64,000 bases of DNA from JAWPMT01 sp965229785 (GTDB taxonomy: Bacteria > Bacteroidota > Bacteroidia > Cytophagales > Cyclobacteriaceae), in contig CBDDJS010000001.1 in the NCBI GenBank assembly GCA_965229785.1, positions 2,046,001 to 2,110,000 of the forward strand. Direction: 5' to 3'. Under the pieces are notes generated by a model. The model did no database searches. It saw nothing but the letters and a program-made list of their open reading frames with translations, and was not told where the DNA came from. Position 1 is the stretch's first letter, and each line of letters opens with the position of its first letter. Below, one piece after another: positions 1 through 8,888 of the stretch. A program made the position numbers and the translations under genes.

Positions 1-88
1 TGTGTTCAGATGCGAACTCACCCAATACTCTATTCTGGCGTTTAAAGTACTTTTAGAGGCATGGTATGGTCTTTGAACTTACCGGATC

Positions 89-2509
89 ATGCTAAAGAGT
101 TTCCTATCAACGTCTCTCAGACACATCCTCAAAAAAGGCTGGATTTCCGCATTAAACATCTTTTGCCTGTCTTTAGGCGGTGCCATCTGCATTTTCGTGT
201 TTAACTACCTGCATTTTGAAAGGGGATTTGATGCCAATTTCGATCGATTTCCCACCTACAGGGTAGAGCGGCATGCGATCGCTTTGGGCGGACAGGAGAC
301 CAACGATGCCCTGACTCCCGTAAACTGGTCAAACTTAATCAAGGAAAATGAACGTATTCACGGAGTTACTACCCGACTCATTCCCTTCTCTGAAGAGCGA
401 AATGCCTTTTTCAAGATTGTAAACGTTGAGGATGAACGACAATCCCTTCACTTCAAGAATACCTATTACAGTGAACCATCAATTCTGGAAATATTTCCTT
501 TCGAATGGATAATGAAACCCACGATCAATGAAAACTCGTCGGCAATCATCATTTCCCGGTCCACTGCCAGGCAGTTATTCAATTCAGAGTCTTTCGACAA
601 ATCCAATGAATTGATTCTCAATACCATTCAAAATAATGGGTTGCCCAGTCCCGACTATCACATTGCAGGAGTCTTTGAAGACTTTCCACTGAATTCAAAC
701 CTGCCAATAGATGTTCTGATCCTTTCAGACACACATGTACATTTGTTTCACTCTTCCGGTTTAGCCTACACTTACCTGCGCTCAGAGTATCCGCTAAGCC
801 ATGAGCAGCAATCAATTATCAGCGACGAGATTGCTGAAGGTGAGACCATGTATTTTCGCCCTGTATCTTCCATCCATTTTGCCACTGGTGTTTCCAATAA
901 TCCTACCCCTTCAGGAAACGAAACGCTATTGATATTCCTGACTTCCATTGGCCTGATCATCATGCTCCTTTCGGTTACCAATTACACGATCAGTTCGATA
1001 TTTGGTACCATTGACAGAATGCGCGAGGTTGGTGTAAGGAAGCTATTAGGGATGAGGCCTTCACACCTGCTCATCAACTTCTTGACGGAATCATTCATCA
1101 TCCACTTGACCTCAGGAATACTTGCGTTGGCCATGTTCCGGTATATGGCTATCGATGGCATTCCATTCATGCCAAATCATCAAACCATCGGGTCCGGAAA
1201 TCCTCTGGATTTTCATTCCATCAGTGTCGTAAGTATCGGACGGATCATGATTTTCACTGCAGCTCTGTTTTTGACGAGCACAATACTCTCAAGTCTTTAT
1301 CCTGCCCTGTATTTCAACCGAATCAGGCCGGTATTCCTACTTAAAGGCAGGCTGCAAATGCTGAATTCCAAACTATTAAAAGGTGCTAGTTCCGTCGTTA
1401 AAATACTGATCATCTTTCAGTTATCATCATCAGTTCTATTCCTTTCAGGATTGATGATTGCCAATCAGGAGTTAGCAAAAAACAATCAGAGGAACCTCCA
1501 ATCTTATGACTTACAGGTTCGTGGAATATTTCCCGGGTTGGCCGGTGCAAATGAGACTTTCAGGCAAATGGCCCTATCCAGTCTAAGTGACCTGAAAAGC
1601 CGTGAATTGATCAGAGATGTCAAGTATGGTAATTTGTATCGGGATCGGATTCAAACACAAGGCACCATCAATATCGATCATGATCAAAGTGCCGGGGTAG
1701 TCACAATGCCTCTTTTCGTGGTTGATCACAGTTTCTGGAAAGATACTTCGGCTTTCATCTCAGGAGAAAACTTCCATCCAGAATTTGGAATGGACCCTGT
1801 TCACATCATCCTAAATGAAAAAGCTTTGAGTCAATTAACCTCCCAATCTGCACACGAGGCCATTAACGATTCGCTGCAAACCAATATGGGGAAATTTAAA
1901 ATCATCGGCATCACAGCAGATACCGGTAGTGACGCCATTGTTTATGTCAGTGGATTCAGATATAGGACTTACCTGGACATTACCCTGCATTTTGACCCGG
2001 CGATGAATAGTGATCAGGACCTCTATGATTTCGTTACTGGTACGGAAGTATTGCTTAGTACTGCCTTTCCAAAAGTCAACCTACTCAAAAGAGACTTTCA
2101 AAAAGAACAGCTAATCGGGCAGGGAATAAATCTCATGTTCTTGTTATTCAGCATGTTGGCCTTAGCCATCGCGGCTTTTGGCCTGTTCAATCTTTCCAGT
2201 TTTATTGTCGAAAAGCGAGGTAAGGAGATTGATATCAGAAAACTACTGGGAGCCCAGAAGCTCAACCTTATCAGCATCATGTCATCCGATTTGTTTCAGC
2301 TGGTCATCGCTGCCTCCATCATTGCTGCTCCGATCATATACCTCATCGTCAATTTCGGCTTAAGCCAATACTCAAGCAACATTGACTTAAGCCCATTGTT
2401 GATTTCGGTTCCGGCATTGATCGTGCTTGCCCTCTCCTTGATAGTAGCCATTCCCAAATGCTGGCAACAGGCCAACAGCAATTTGTCACAATCGCTAGGC
2501 CGGAGGTAA
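89..2509 (+). CDS. ABC transporter permease, FtsX/MacB family
   Basis: An 806-residue inner-membrane protein with two FtsX-type modules, the plan of Bacteroidota MacB-like permeases. A transmembrane (TM) helix sits at about 20-40 and is followed by a periplasmic domain to about 275. Three TM helices follow around 280-420, with the FtsX motif REVGVRKLLGMRPSHLL after the first. A second TM/periplasmic/TM module starts near 440 and repeats the motif as KEIDIRKLLGAQ near 710. Such proteins couple cytoplasmic ATP hydrolysis to periplasmic conformational change, for export or lipoprotein/peptide handling. No ATPase or HlyD-type partner lies beside it, so the partner must be elsewhere or upstream of the window. 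The substrate cannot be inferred. The ATG at 89 gives a complete N-terminal helix. The gene converges on the acyl-CoA ligase with 4 bp between stops. Confidence 0.9.
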   Translation: MLKSFLSTSLRHILKKGWISALNIFCLSLGGAICIFVFNYLHFERGFDANFDRFPTYRVERHAIALGGQETNDALTPVNWSNLIKENERIHGVTTRLIPFSEERNAFFKIVNVEDERQSLHFKNTYYSEPSILEIFPFEWIMKPTINENSSAIIISRSTARQLFNSESFDKSNELILNTIQNNGLPSPDYHIAGVFEDFPLNSNLPIDVLILSDTHVHLFHSSGLAYTYLRSEYPLSHEQQSIISDEIAEGETMYFRPVSSIHFATGVSNNPTPSGNETLLIFLTSIGLIIMLLSVTNYTISSIFGTIDRMREVGVRKLLGMRPSHLLINFLTESFIIHLTSGILALAMFRYMAIDGIPFMPNHQTIGSGNPLDFHSISVVSIGRIMIFTAALFLTSTILSSLYPALYFNRIRPVFLLKGRLQMLNSKLLKGASSVVKILIIFQLSSSVLFLSGLMIANQELAKNNQRNLQSYDLQVRGIFPGLAGANETFRQMALSSLSDLKSRELIRDVKYGNLYRDRIQTQGTINIDHDQSAGVVTMPLFVVDHSFWKDTSAFISGENFHPEFGMDPVHIILNEKALSQLTSQSAHEAINDSLQTNMGKFKIIGITADTGSDAIVYVSGFRYRTYLDITLHFDPAMNSDQDLYDFVTGTEVLLSTAFPKVNLLKRDFQKEQLIGQGINLMFLLFSMLALAIAAFGLFNLSSFIVEKRGKEIDIRKLLGAQKLNLISIMSSDLFQLVIAASIIAAPIIYLIVNFGLSQYSSNIDLSPLLISVPALIVLALSLIVAIPKCWQQANSNLSQSLGRR

Positions 2510-2513
2510 CTGA

Positions 2514-4061
2514 TTACTGGTAGCTCTTCCTGATTTCTTTTTTCAGGATCTTACCTGTGGCAGACATGGGAAGGCTACCGACGAAATCAATTTTTCGTGG
2601 GTATTTGTAGGCCGCGATGCGCTCTTTGGTCCATTCCCGTAGTTCTTCTTCTGTGCAACTGGCCCCTTCATTCAACACGACACAGGCCTGAATTTCCTCG
2701 CCGTACTCATTATCAGGAATACCAATTACGGCCACCAGGCTAACTGCTTCATGTTTGATGATCACTTCCTCTACTTCACGAGGATACACATTCAGTCCTC
2801 CACGGATGATCATGTCTTTGGTACGATCTACAATGAAAAAATAACCCTCTTCATCTTTTACGGCCACATCGCCAGAGTGAAGCCATCCATCCTGAATCGT
2901 TTTTGCAGTGGCTTCGGGTTTATTGTAATATCCCTTCATCACGTTGTGGCCTTTGTAGCAAAGCTCCCCTTTCTCTCCTACGGGTACTTCATTACCTTCA
3001 TCATCTACCAATTTCACCTGCACACCCCATACAGGGGTTCCGATTGAGCCAATCTTTCGATCTTCTTTTCCGTGATTAAAGGAAACCACAGGAGAACCTT
3101 CGGACATACCGTAGCCTTCTAAAATGGTCACTCCGTATTTCGCTTCAAAGTCTGTCAAAACCTGTTCAGGTAAAGAAGCTCCTCCTGAAACGGCAATCCG
3201 CAATTGCTTGCTTACTTCTTCAATATGAGCTGCCTCATTGTAACCATTTAGCCCCCAGAACATGGTAGGCACTCCTGCAAATACCGTGATTTTATGCTTA
3301 CGCATTAGCCCAATGGCAGCATCCGCCTCGAATCGGGGGAGCAGGATACTATGTGCTCCACGGTAAATCCCCGCATTCATCAATACGGTCATTGCGAAAA
3401 TGTGAAACAAAGGGAGGACAATCAACTGCGTATCTTCCGAAGCCGTTCCCACCAGGTCAGCGGAAAGAATCGCATTCAACATCAGGTTGCTGTGGGTCAA
3501 CATGGCTCCTTTCGGTTGCCCGGTAGTCCCCGAAGTGTAAATGATAACTGCCAGGTCCTCGGCACTCGTTTCTGCCGGATCAAAAGCCGGTGACTGACCA
3601 TTCATCAATGATCCAAGCGTCTCTGTTCCCAATGGGCTGGCCGCTGCCGGGTCTGGCATGATGGTATAAAATTGCTCACAACCCGTTACTTCATTAAAAG
3701 CCTCATATCCCATTTGTCCCATGGGTAATTCTTCAGTCCCTATAAAGCAGAAAAACGCTTTAGCCTCGCTGTTTTCCAAATGATAGGTGGTTTCATCCTT
3801 TTTCAGCAACACGCTCAGTGGAACACAAATCGCTCCCGCCTTTAAAATGCCGAAATACACAATCGGAAAAAAGGGTAAATTCAAACAATTCAAAGCAATT
3901 TTATCTCCCTTCCGGATCCCTTTAGCTACCAGGCCATTTGCTACCTGATTTGCAGCGCCATTGACTTGTGCATAGGTAAGTGTCGTTTCTCCAAAAGTAA
4001 AGGCCGGGTGGTTGGGGTATTTTCTGGCAGAGGTTTCCAGAATAACAGATAAATTCAACAT
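2514..4061 (-). CDS. Long-chain fatty acid--CoA ligase (AMP-forming)
   Basis: A 515-residue acyl-adenylate-forming enzyme. The P-loop motif YTSGTTGQPKGA is at 175-186. It is followed by the GYGMSEGSP adenine motif, the WLHSGD hinge and DRTKDMIIRGGLNVYPREVE. The C-terminal catalytic lysine is in PMSATGKILKK. These are the complete core motifs of the FadD/acyl-CoA synthetase family: fatty acid + ATP + CoA gives acyl-CoA + AMP + PPi. Length and motif spacing fit medium/long-chain ligases, but the chain length cannot be read from sequence. No TM helix is apparent, so it is probably cytoplasmic or membrane-peripheral. It is probably monocistronic. A 21-bp inverted repeat about 40 bp upstream may be its operator. 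Confidence 0.93.
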   Translation of the reverse strand: MLNLSVILETSARKYPNHPAFTFGETTLTYAQVNGAANQVANGLVAKGIRKGDKIALNCLNLPFFPIVYFGILKAGAICVPLSVLLKKDETTYHLENSEAKAFFCFIGTEELPMGQMGYEAFNEVTGCEQFYTIMPDPAAASPLGTETLGSLMNGQSPAFDPAETSAEDLAVIIYTSGTTGQPKGAMLTHSNLMLNAILSADLVGTASEDTQLIVLPLFHIFAMTVLMNAGIYRGAHSILLPRFEADAAIGLMRKHKITVFAGVPTMFWGLNGYNEAAHIEEVSKQLRIAVSGGASLPEQVLTDFEAKYGVTILEGYGMSEGSPVVSFNHGKEDRKIGSIGTPVWGVQVKLVDDEGNEVPVGEKGELCYKGHNVMKGYYNKPEATAKTIQDGWLHSGDVAVKDEEGYFFIVDRTKDMIIRGGLNVYPREVEEVIIKHEAVSLVAVIGIPDNEYGEEIQACVVLNEGASCTEEELREWTKERIAAYKYPRKIDFVGSLPMSATGKILKKEIRKSYQ

Positions 4062-4100
4062 GTGCTGATTCTTGGGTTATGGTTTGATTTCGGTTTTTAT

Positions 4101-4121
4101 GAAGCAATCAACGGTTGCTTC
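4101..4121. promoter_or_regulatory. Inverted repeat upstream of acyl-CoA ligase
   Basis: Perfect 7-bp arms GAAGCAA/TTGCTTC flank a 7-bp spacer, centred about 50 bp upstream of the ligase ATG (4061). No T-run follows the stem on the minus strand, so it is a poor terminator for the gene ending at 4156. The position suits an operator for a TetR-type fatty-acid regulator. That role is inference from symmetry and position. Confidence 0.35.
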
Positions 4122-4155
4122 TCCCTAAAACTAATAAGAGATGCGCTTAGTTGAC

Positions 4156-5493
4156 CTAATCTGAGGTAGATATAATCACTACACCACTTCTTCCTTGTTC
4201 TCCGTAAAGTGCAGTTTGAGTCAGGCTATTAAGAACGCGGACAGATTTGATCAAATTGACATCAACACTGGTGGCTACGGATGAATACCCTCGTCCCATG
4301 TTCACATTATCAACCACGAAAATAGGTTCATTGTCCAGTTGCGCCGAGCTGCTACCCGTTTGGCGTACATATACTTTGACAAAATCTCCGGTACCGGTCA
4401 CCGTCAGCGTGCCGATCCGTTTAAGGTAATCGGCCAGGGTACTGTAACTCCAGGTTGGATCACTTTCATAATCCGTAACAGAAGACTTTCTCTCCCGCTG
4501 TTTTTTCTTCTTACCCGATCCTTTAAACATGGACAAAACTCCGGCTTTGGTCAATGTCTCTTCTACTGGCGATGTGCCATCCGAGATTCCAATTTTGGCC
4601 GAAAGTTCTTCGCTTGGGTACCATTTACCGAAGGAACTGGTTTTGTAATAGGTCGAATTTCCAATCCTTCCGAATATTTTGAATTTCGTAAACGGCAAGT
4701 CGAACTTATCACTATTGACGATCAATTCACCTCTTTCATCGAAGTACACTTCTTTCGGATGCTCTTTCAACGCCCAAGACATGATCTTATAGATGTTTTT
4801 GCGATCTTCTTTCAGGATCAGCGGCTCAAATTGTACAAAAAATTCATTTTCAGTAAGGAATAAGAAATCGTCCTCCAGATTGAACTTATTGAAGCCATCA
4901 TAGGCGGGTAAGTCCACAATCACTTCTTTTGGGATCAGCAGTTTACCGGGTTTCCCCTCCTCATCCACGCGCAGGAATTTGATTCTCATTTTCAAGTCCT
5001 GTAACCGACTGGAATAACCCAGACTTACCCAATGAATAAAGGTGGTATCAAAGGGTGTTTTGACCAATTGCGCAATCGCTGATCCGGAGTAATCGACATC
5101 TGTCATGAAGCGTGATGCGGTAGAATAAACTCCTCCCACCTTTTCGATCTTAGGTTTATCACGTTTTTCACTAATGACAACCGCCTGAAGCTGAGACACA
5201 TTTTCTTTCAGACTGATTTGTATATTCTGGTCTTTGATCTCCTCAATGACAAATTTCTGACGATGATACCCCACACAGGAAACCAATAATGTCTGATGCT
5301 CGAACGCTTTGGGCACATTGAGCTCAAACTCACCATTGAGTTCAGAAATGGTCCCAATATGGGTATCTACGATCCCAATATTAACAAAAGGAATGGCTTC
5401 ACCAGATTCATCAGTAACCCTTCCTTTGATCAACGTCTGTGCTGTCAAAGTCAGACTAAAGAAAACACAAGCAAATAGTACTAGTATACGCAT
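4156..5493 (-). CDS. Carboxypeptidase-like regulatory domain plus TonB plug-like protein
   Basis: A 445-residue exported protein. A signal peptide (about 1-18, ending LTAQT) precedes a CarboxypepD_reg-like beta-sandwich at about 20-95 (KGRVTDESGEAIPFVN..., GTISELNGEFEL). The middle, about 130-330, is unrecognised. The C-terminal 60 residues resemble the plug domain of SusC/TonB-dependent receptors: PIFVVDNVNMG, a SVRVLNS strand, TALYGEQGRSGVVIIST. The protein ends right after the plug, with no beta-barrel, and the next base pairs hold no barrel-coding frame. It is therefore a plug-type surface or periplasmic protein and not a transporter. Similar barrel-less proteins occur in Bacteroidota, but I know of no settled function. 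It stands alone on the minus strand. Confidence 0.8.
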   Translation of the reverse strand: MRILVLFACVFFSLTLTAQTLIKGRVTDESGEAIPFVNIGIVDTHIGTISELNGEFELNVPKAFEHQTLLVSCVGYHRQKFVIEEIKDQNIQISLKENVSQLQAVVISEKRDKPKIEKVGGVYSTASRFMTDVDYSGSAIAQLVKTPFDTTFIHWVSLGYSSRLQDLKMRIKFLRVDEEGKPGKLLIPKEVIVDLPAYDGFNKFNLEDDFLFLTENEFFVQFEPLILKEDRKNIYKIMSWALKEHPKEVYFDERGELIVNSDKFDLPFTKFKIFGRIGNSTYYKTSSFGKWYPSEELSAKIGISDGTSPVEETLTKAGVLSMFKGSGKKKKQRERKSSVTDYESDPTWSYSTLADYLKRIGTLTVTGTGDFVKVYVRQTGSSSAQLDNEPIFVVDNVNMGRGYSSVATSVDVNLIKSVRVLNSLTQTALYGEQGRSGVVIISTSD

Positions 5494-5623
5494 CTAAAAC
5501 GCTATGATCTATCACCTGGATTGAACATTCTATTTGGAAAGAATAGTCACCAGATCAATCTGAACATGAATTGGAAATTAACCCCAAATTTCTAATTTTA
5601 ATCCATTAACAAAACAGAAACAA

Positions 5624-6139
5624 ATGAAACGGCTAATTATCTTGTTCGTGCCATTCCTACTCCTCTCATGTAAGGAAGATGATATTGTCAAACCGGAATT
5701 CTTTATATGCGCTGAAATTGACGGCTCAGCTGTCGTATTTGAACATATTTACGAAACGTCCATTGGGAATCGGTTTGACTCAGAATTCCATTCCTTGAGA
5801 TTTGCGATGGCCGTAAATGAAGACGGAGAAGGACAAAGGTTTGATTTTTTCATAAGAGATCTTCCCCTTCAGGATTTGTCCTTCCCATATTCAATACCGC
5901 TTACTCCTGTTAACTCAACATCCACTCAGCCCTTTATGTTTATGAGCTACCAGGAAAAAGAGGAGGTCCGATTTGCTGTCGGTTCTACAACACTTAGTAA
6001 TCTGGCCCTTCAAATCACTGATTTCGATGATGGGATAGTCACTGGATTATTTTCCGGGACCTTACCAAATATTTTCAATGATGAACTGACCAGAAGAATC
6101 TCCAACGGTAGTTTCAGGGTTCAGATTGAAATCCAATGA
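5624..6139 (+). CDS. Small lipoprotein, unknown function
   Basis: A 171-residue protein with a lipoprotein signal peptide. The n-region is MKR, followed by a hydrophobic stretch and the lipobox LLLSC with Cys at about 16. The acidic KEDD after the cysteine is typical of Bacteroidota lipoproteins. The mature part is predicted mostly beta (alternating FDFFIRDLPL, FMFMSYQEKEEVRFAVG). I recognise no domain family. It sits between a plug-type protein and MalQ but is on the opposite strand to both, so the context gives no function. Its stop is 7 bp from the convergent malQ stop. Confidence 0.75.
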   Translation: MKRLIILFVPFLLLSCKEDDIVKPEFFICAEIDGSAVVFEHIYETSIGNRFDSEFHSLRFAMAVNEDGEGQRFDFFIRDLPLQDLSFPYSIPLTPVNSTSTQPFMFMSYQEKEEVRFAVGSTTLSNLALQITDFDDGIVTGLFSGTLPNIFNDELTRRISNGSFRVQIEIQ

Positions 6140-6146
6140 CGCCATT

Positions 6147-8873
6147 TTAATCAATCCCGTTCCTGCCTGAATCATTTACCATATGATGAAGTCGTTCATT
6201 GAAAGCCTCTTCTTTCATCAATTGCTCCGTACTTAGGTGCAGGCGATATCTCCAGTAATGTTGAGAAATGGCTGGTACATTGATACGTTCTTCCTCAGGA
6301 AGTTCGCGTCTTAGCCGGCCATCCATCGCCAATAGATCCTGAATTGGGAAGATGGCCAACATGCCAGGAGAATGCATATGTTGATTGATCACATCTTCGG
6401 CCACCCAGGGTTCACAGAAGAATGGGGAACCGCCATGATGCCCCAATATGGAATTAAAGAACCGCTGTGATGTATCTCCATCTTCCTGCCACCACTCGCG
6501 CAGGGTCGACATATCGTGGCTTCCGGTACTACACACACTCATATAAGGATTGTCAGCGGGATGCAAAAATTCGCGATCATCATTAGGCATGCGTTGTATG
6601 GCCAAGGACAGTATACTTAATTCATCCATGACACCAGGAACAGATGCTGGTACCATTCCCAGATCTTCCCCGCAGATCAGCATATTCGTGGCTTCTTTAA
6701 TGGCTGGAAGCTTTTGCATGGCACTCTCTCTCCAAAAATCATTATGACGATGATAGAAGAAGTGATTGTACAATCGATCGAGTTTCTGCCGCGTGTCCTG
6801 ATCAAGTTCCTGATAAGAATAAGTACTATGGAAAGCGATTCTAGGATTCCAGGCTACTCCATCACTTAAAGGCGCTTCGATGAAAAGCACTTCTGCTAAC
6901 AAACGGTAAAGGTTCTGTCGCTTCCACTGCAGAAAATCTGTAGAGTCCGGATTTTCACGGATCAGGCAGTCAAAGTGTTCTTTGACCTTACGCTGCGAAT
7001 TGAACTGAGACTTAAGGCGATAGCACCCTTGACGATACTCATCGAGGTAATGATTGAAAATATCATGCGCATGGCTCCCAAAAATCTCATAGACCATATG
7101 CACCCGGATATAGGGTTCACAAAATCGTTGATGATCAAACCCTAATCCCCACTCCTTAAATTCATCAATATGAACGGGAATGGCCGGATTGAAGCGGCCT
7201 AATATGCCTTCTGTATGTTCCCAGCCCATTTCCCAGATTCGGAAGAACCCGAGGATATGATCAATTCGGAATACATCAAAGTACTCCGACATTTTCACCA
7301 ACCGCTCACGCCACCACTTAAAGCCATCTTCAGCCATTTTTTCCCAGTTGTAAGTGGGGAACCCCCAGTTTTGTCCGGAGATAGAAAAATCATCCGGCGG
7401 TGCCCCTGCCTGGCAAGACATGTTGAATAGTTCTGGTTCAACCCATGCATCCACTGAATCCCGGTAGATACCGATGGGAATATCTCCTTTTAGCACCACA
7501 CCCTTACTGCGAGCATATTCTGATGCTTCTTTGAGTTGTTTGTCCAGATGGAACTGCAAATAATAGTGCAAAGCAATCTCATCGTAGTGATCAGATTTTG
7601 GATCACAAAACGCCTTGATCGTATTCGCCTCTACTTGCGCATATTCTTCCCATTTCTTAAAGTCTGAAGTACCGTACCGGTCCCTCAGGCAGCAAAAGGC
7701 TGCATAAGGTTCCAACCAGGATCGATTGGCTTCAAGAAAAACCTTAAACTCCTTACTCTTTAGAAAAGTAGCTTTGTGCTCAGCAAAACTCAATTGGAAG
7801 AATTTGCTTTTTAAGGCCAAAACCCCTTCGTAATTGATCTCTGGTAAGTCATTGAGCTTTTTAGCGCGCGCATCAAATTCCGCCTGAACCTTTTGGTCTT
7901 TGAGCCTTCCCATGGCCTCCATGTTTGCAAAAATTGGATGCAAAGCATTGACAGAAATTGCTGCATAGGGATAAGAATCCGTCCAGGTCTTAGTCGCAGT
8001 AGTATCATTGACGGGTAAGATCTGCACAATTTTCATCCCCGTTTTTACTGCCCAGTCTGTCAATAAGTTGATATCGGTAAACTCACCAATTCCACCGCCT
8101 TTTTCCGACCTCAAAGAGAATACCGGAATAGCAATGCCTGCACCTCGCCAGGGGCCAGTAGGATATTGAAATGATTCATCTGTGACATAAGTCGCCGAAC
8201 CAGTTTTCATGGCCGTGCTTATGAATCGCCTATTTTCATTGGCATCCCACCACCGAATTTTCTTTGTTTTCTTATGGCAAACGACGTACTTATATTCAAA
8301 ATCTTGTTTCCCTTTTGATATGGGAACATCTACCGTCCAAACCGGAAAATTCACGTCGGACATGAAATGAACTAACTTCTCGTTCCATGAGCCCATGGCC
8401 TTGTTTGACCCAACTACGCCAAAAACATAGTCCTGATGAATTCGGGGTGCTCTCAACTGGAACCTTATGAAAGCACCTTCCACGGCCTTCGTTTTTTTCT
8501 TTCCCGGTTTACGGAAGCAAAAAGCCTTCTGAAAAGGAGAGCTATAAAGTACATTGTCTATACTTCTTTCAGGTCGCCAATGATCACGGACGATCACACT
8601 ATCTATCTCTTTACCGGTCTCAAATGCCCTTGGGTCTCCAAACTCCGTATGGGCATATCCGCCATTTTCGGATTTCACCCAATACCGATATTGAAAAGAC
8701 GATTCATCCAAGTCCAGTTCTATTTCCCAGTTCTCTCCATTCACAGAATGCAGGGGAATTGATTTGGATTCGTCCATATCTCCCAATGCCTTGCACGATC
8801 CTGAGATATAAACCACTTCTCCCCACTGAGTTCGATAGTCAATACTAAATACTGCTTTCACGCTCCTTAACAC
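6147..8873 (-). CDS. malQ: 4-alpha-glucanotransferase (amylomaltase, DPE2-type) with two CBM20 modules
   Basis: A 908-residue cytoplasmic GH77 enzyme. Two N-terminal starch-binding CBM20-like modules (about 3-105 and 125-235; motifs VYISGSCKALGDMD and VFGVVGSNKAMGSWNEK) precede the catalytic barrel. GH77 landmarks are PVFSLRSEKGGGIGEF, the nucleophile region FRIDHILGFFRIWEM, the acid/base region CGEDLGMVP and GSHDMSTLR. Two CBM20 modules plus a long catalytic domain match the plant DPE2 and Bacteroides MalQ type, which moves glucosyl units between maltose or malto-oligosaccharides and glucans. The start is GTG at 8873; a second in-frame GTG at 8861 is possible, with no ATG until residue 33. 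It lies 15 bp downstream of the MFS gene and is very likely co-transcribed with it. Confidence 0.95.
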   Translation of the reverse strand: MLRSVKAVFSIDYRTQWGEVVYISGSCKALGDMDESKSIPLHSVNGENWEIELDLDESSFQYRYWVKSENGGYAHTEFGDPRAFETGKEIDSVIVRDHWRPERSIDNVLYSSPFQKAFCFRKPGKKKTKAVEGAFIRFQLRAPRIHQDYVFGVVGSNKAMGSWNEKLVHFMSDVNFPVWTVDVPISKGKQDFEYKYVVCHKKTKKIRWWDANENRRFISTAMKTGSATYVTDESFQYPTGPWRGAGIAIPVFSLRSEKGGGIGEFTDINLLTDWAVKTGMKIVQILPVNDTTATKTWTDSYPYAAISVNALHPIFANMEAMGRLKDQKVQAEFDARAKKLNDLPEINYEGVLALKSKFFQLSFAEHKATFLKSKEFKVFLEANRSWLEPYAAFCCLRDRYGTSDFKKWEEYAQVEANTIKAFCDPKSDHYDEIALHYYLQFHLDKQLKEASEYARSKGVVLKGDIPIGIYRDSVDAWVEPELFNMSCQAGAPPDDFSISGQNWGFPTYNWEKMAEDGFKWWRERLVKMSEYFDVFRIDHILGFFRIWEMGWEHTEGILGRFNPAIPVHIDEFKEWGLGFDHQRFCEPYIRVHMVYEIFGSHAHDIFNHYLDEYRQGCYRLKSQFNSQRKVKEHFDCLIRENPDSTDFLQWKRQNLYRLLAEVLFIEAPLSDGVAWNPRIAFHSTYSYQELDQDTRQKLDRLYNHFFYHRHNDFWRESAMQKLPAIKEATNMLICGEDLGMVPASVPGVMDELSILSLAIQRMPNDDREFLHPADNPYMSVCSTGSHDMSTLREWWQEDGDTSQRFFNSILGHHGGSPFFCEPWVAEDVINQHMHSPGMLAIFPIQDLLAMDGRLRRELPEEERINVPAISQHYWRYRLHLSTEQLMKEEAFNERLHHMVNDSGRNGID

Positions 8874-8888
8874 TAAATCTTTTAATAA

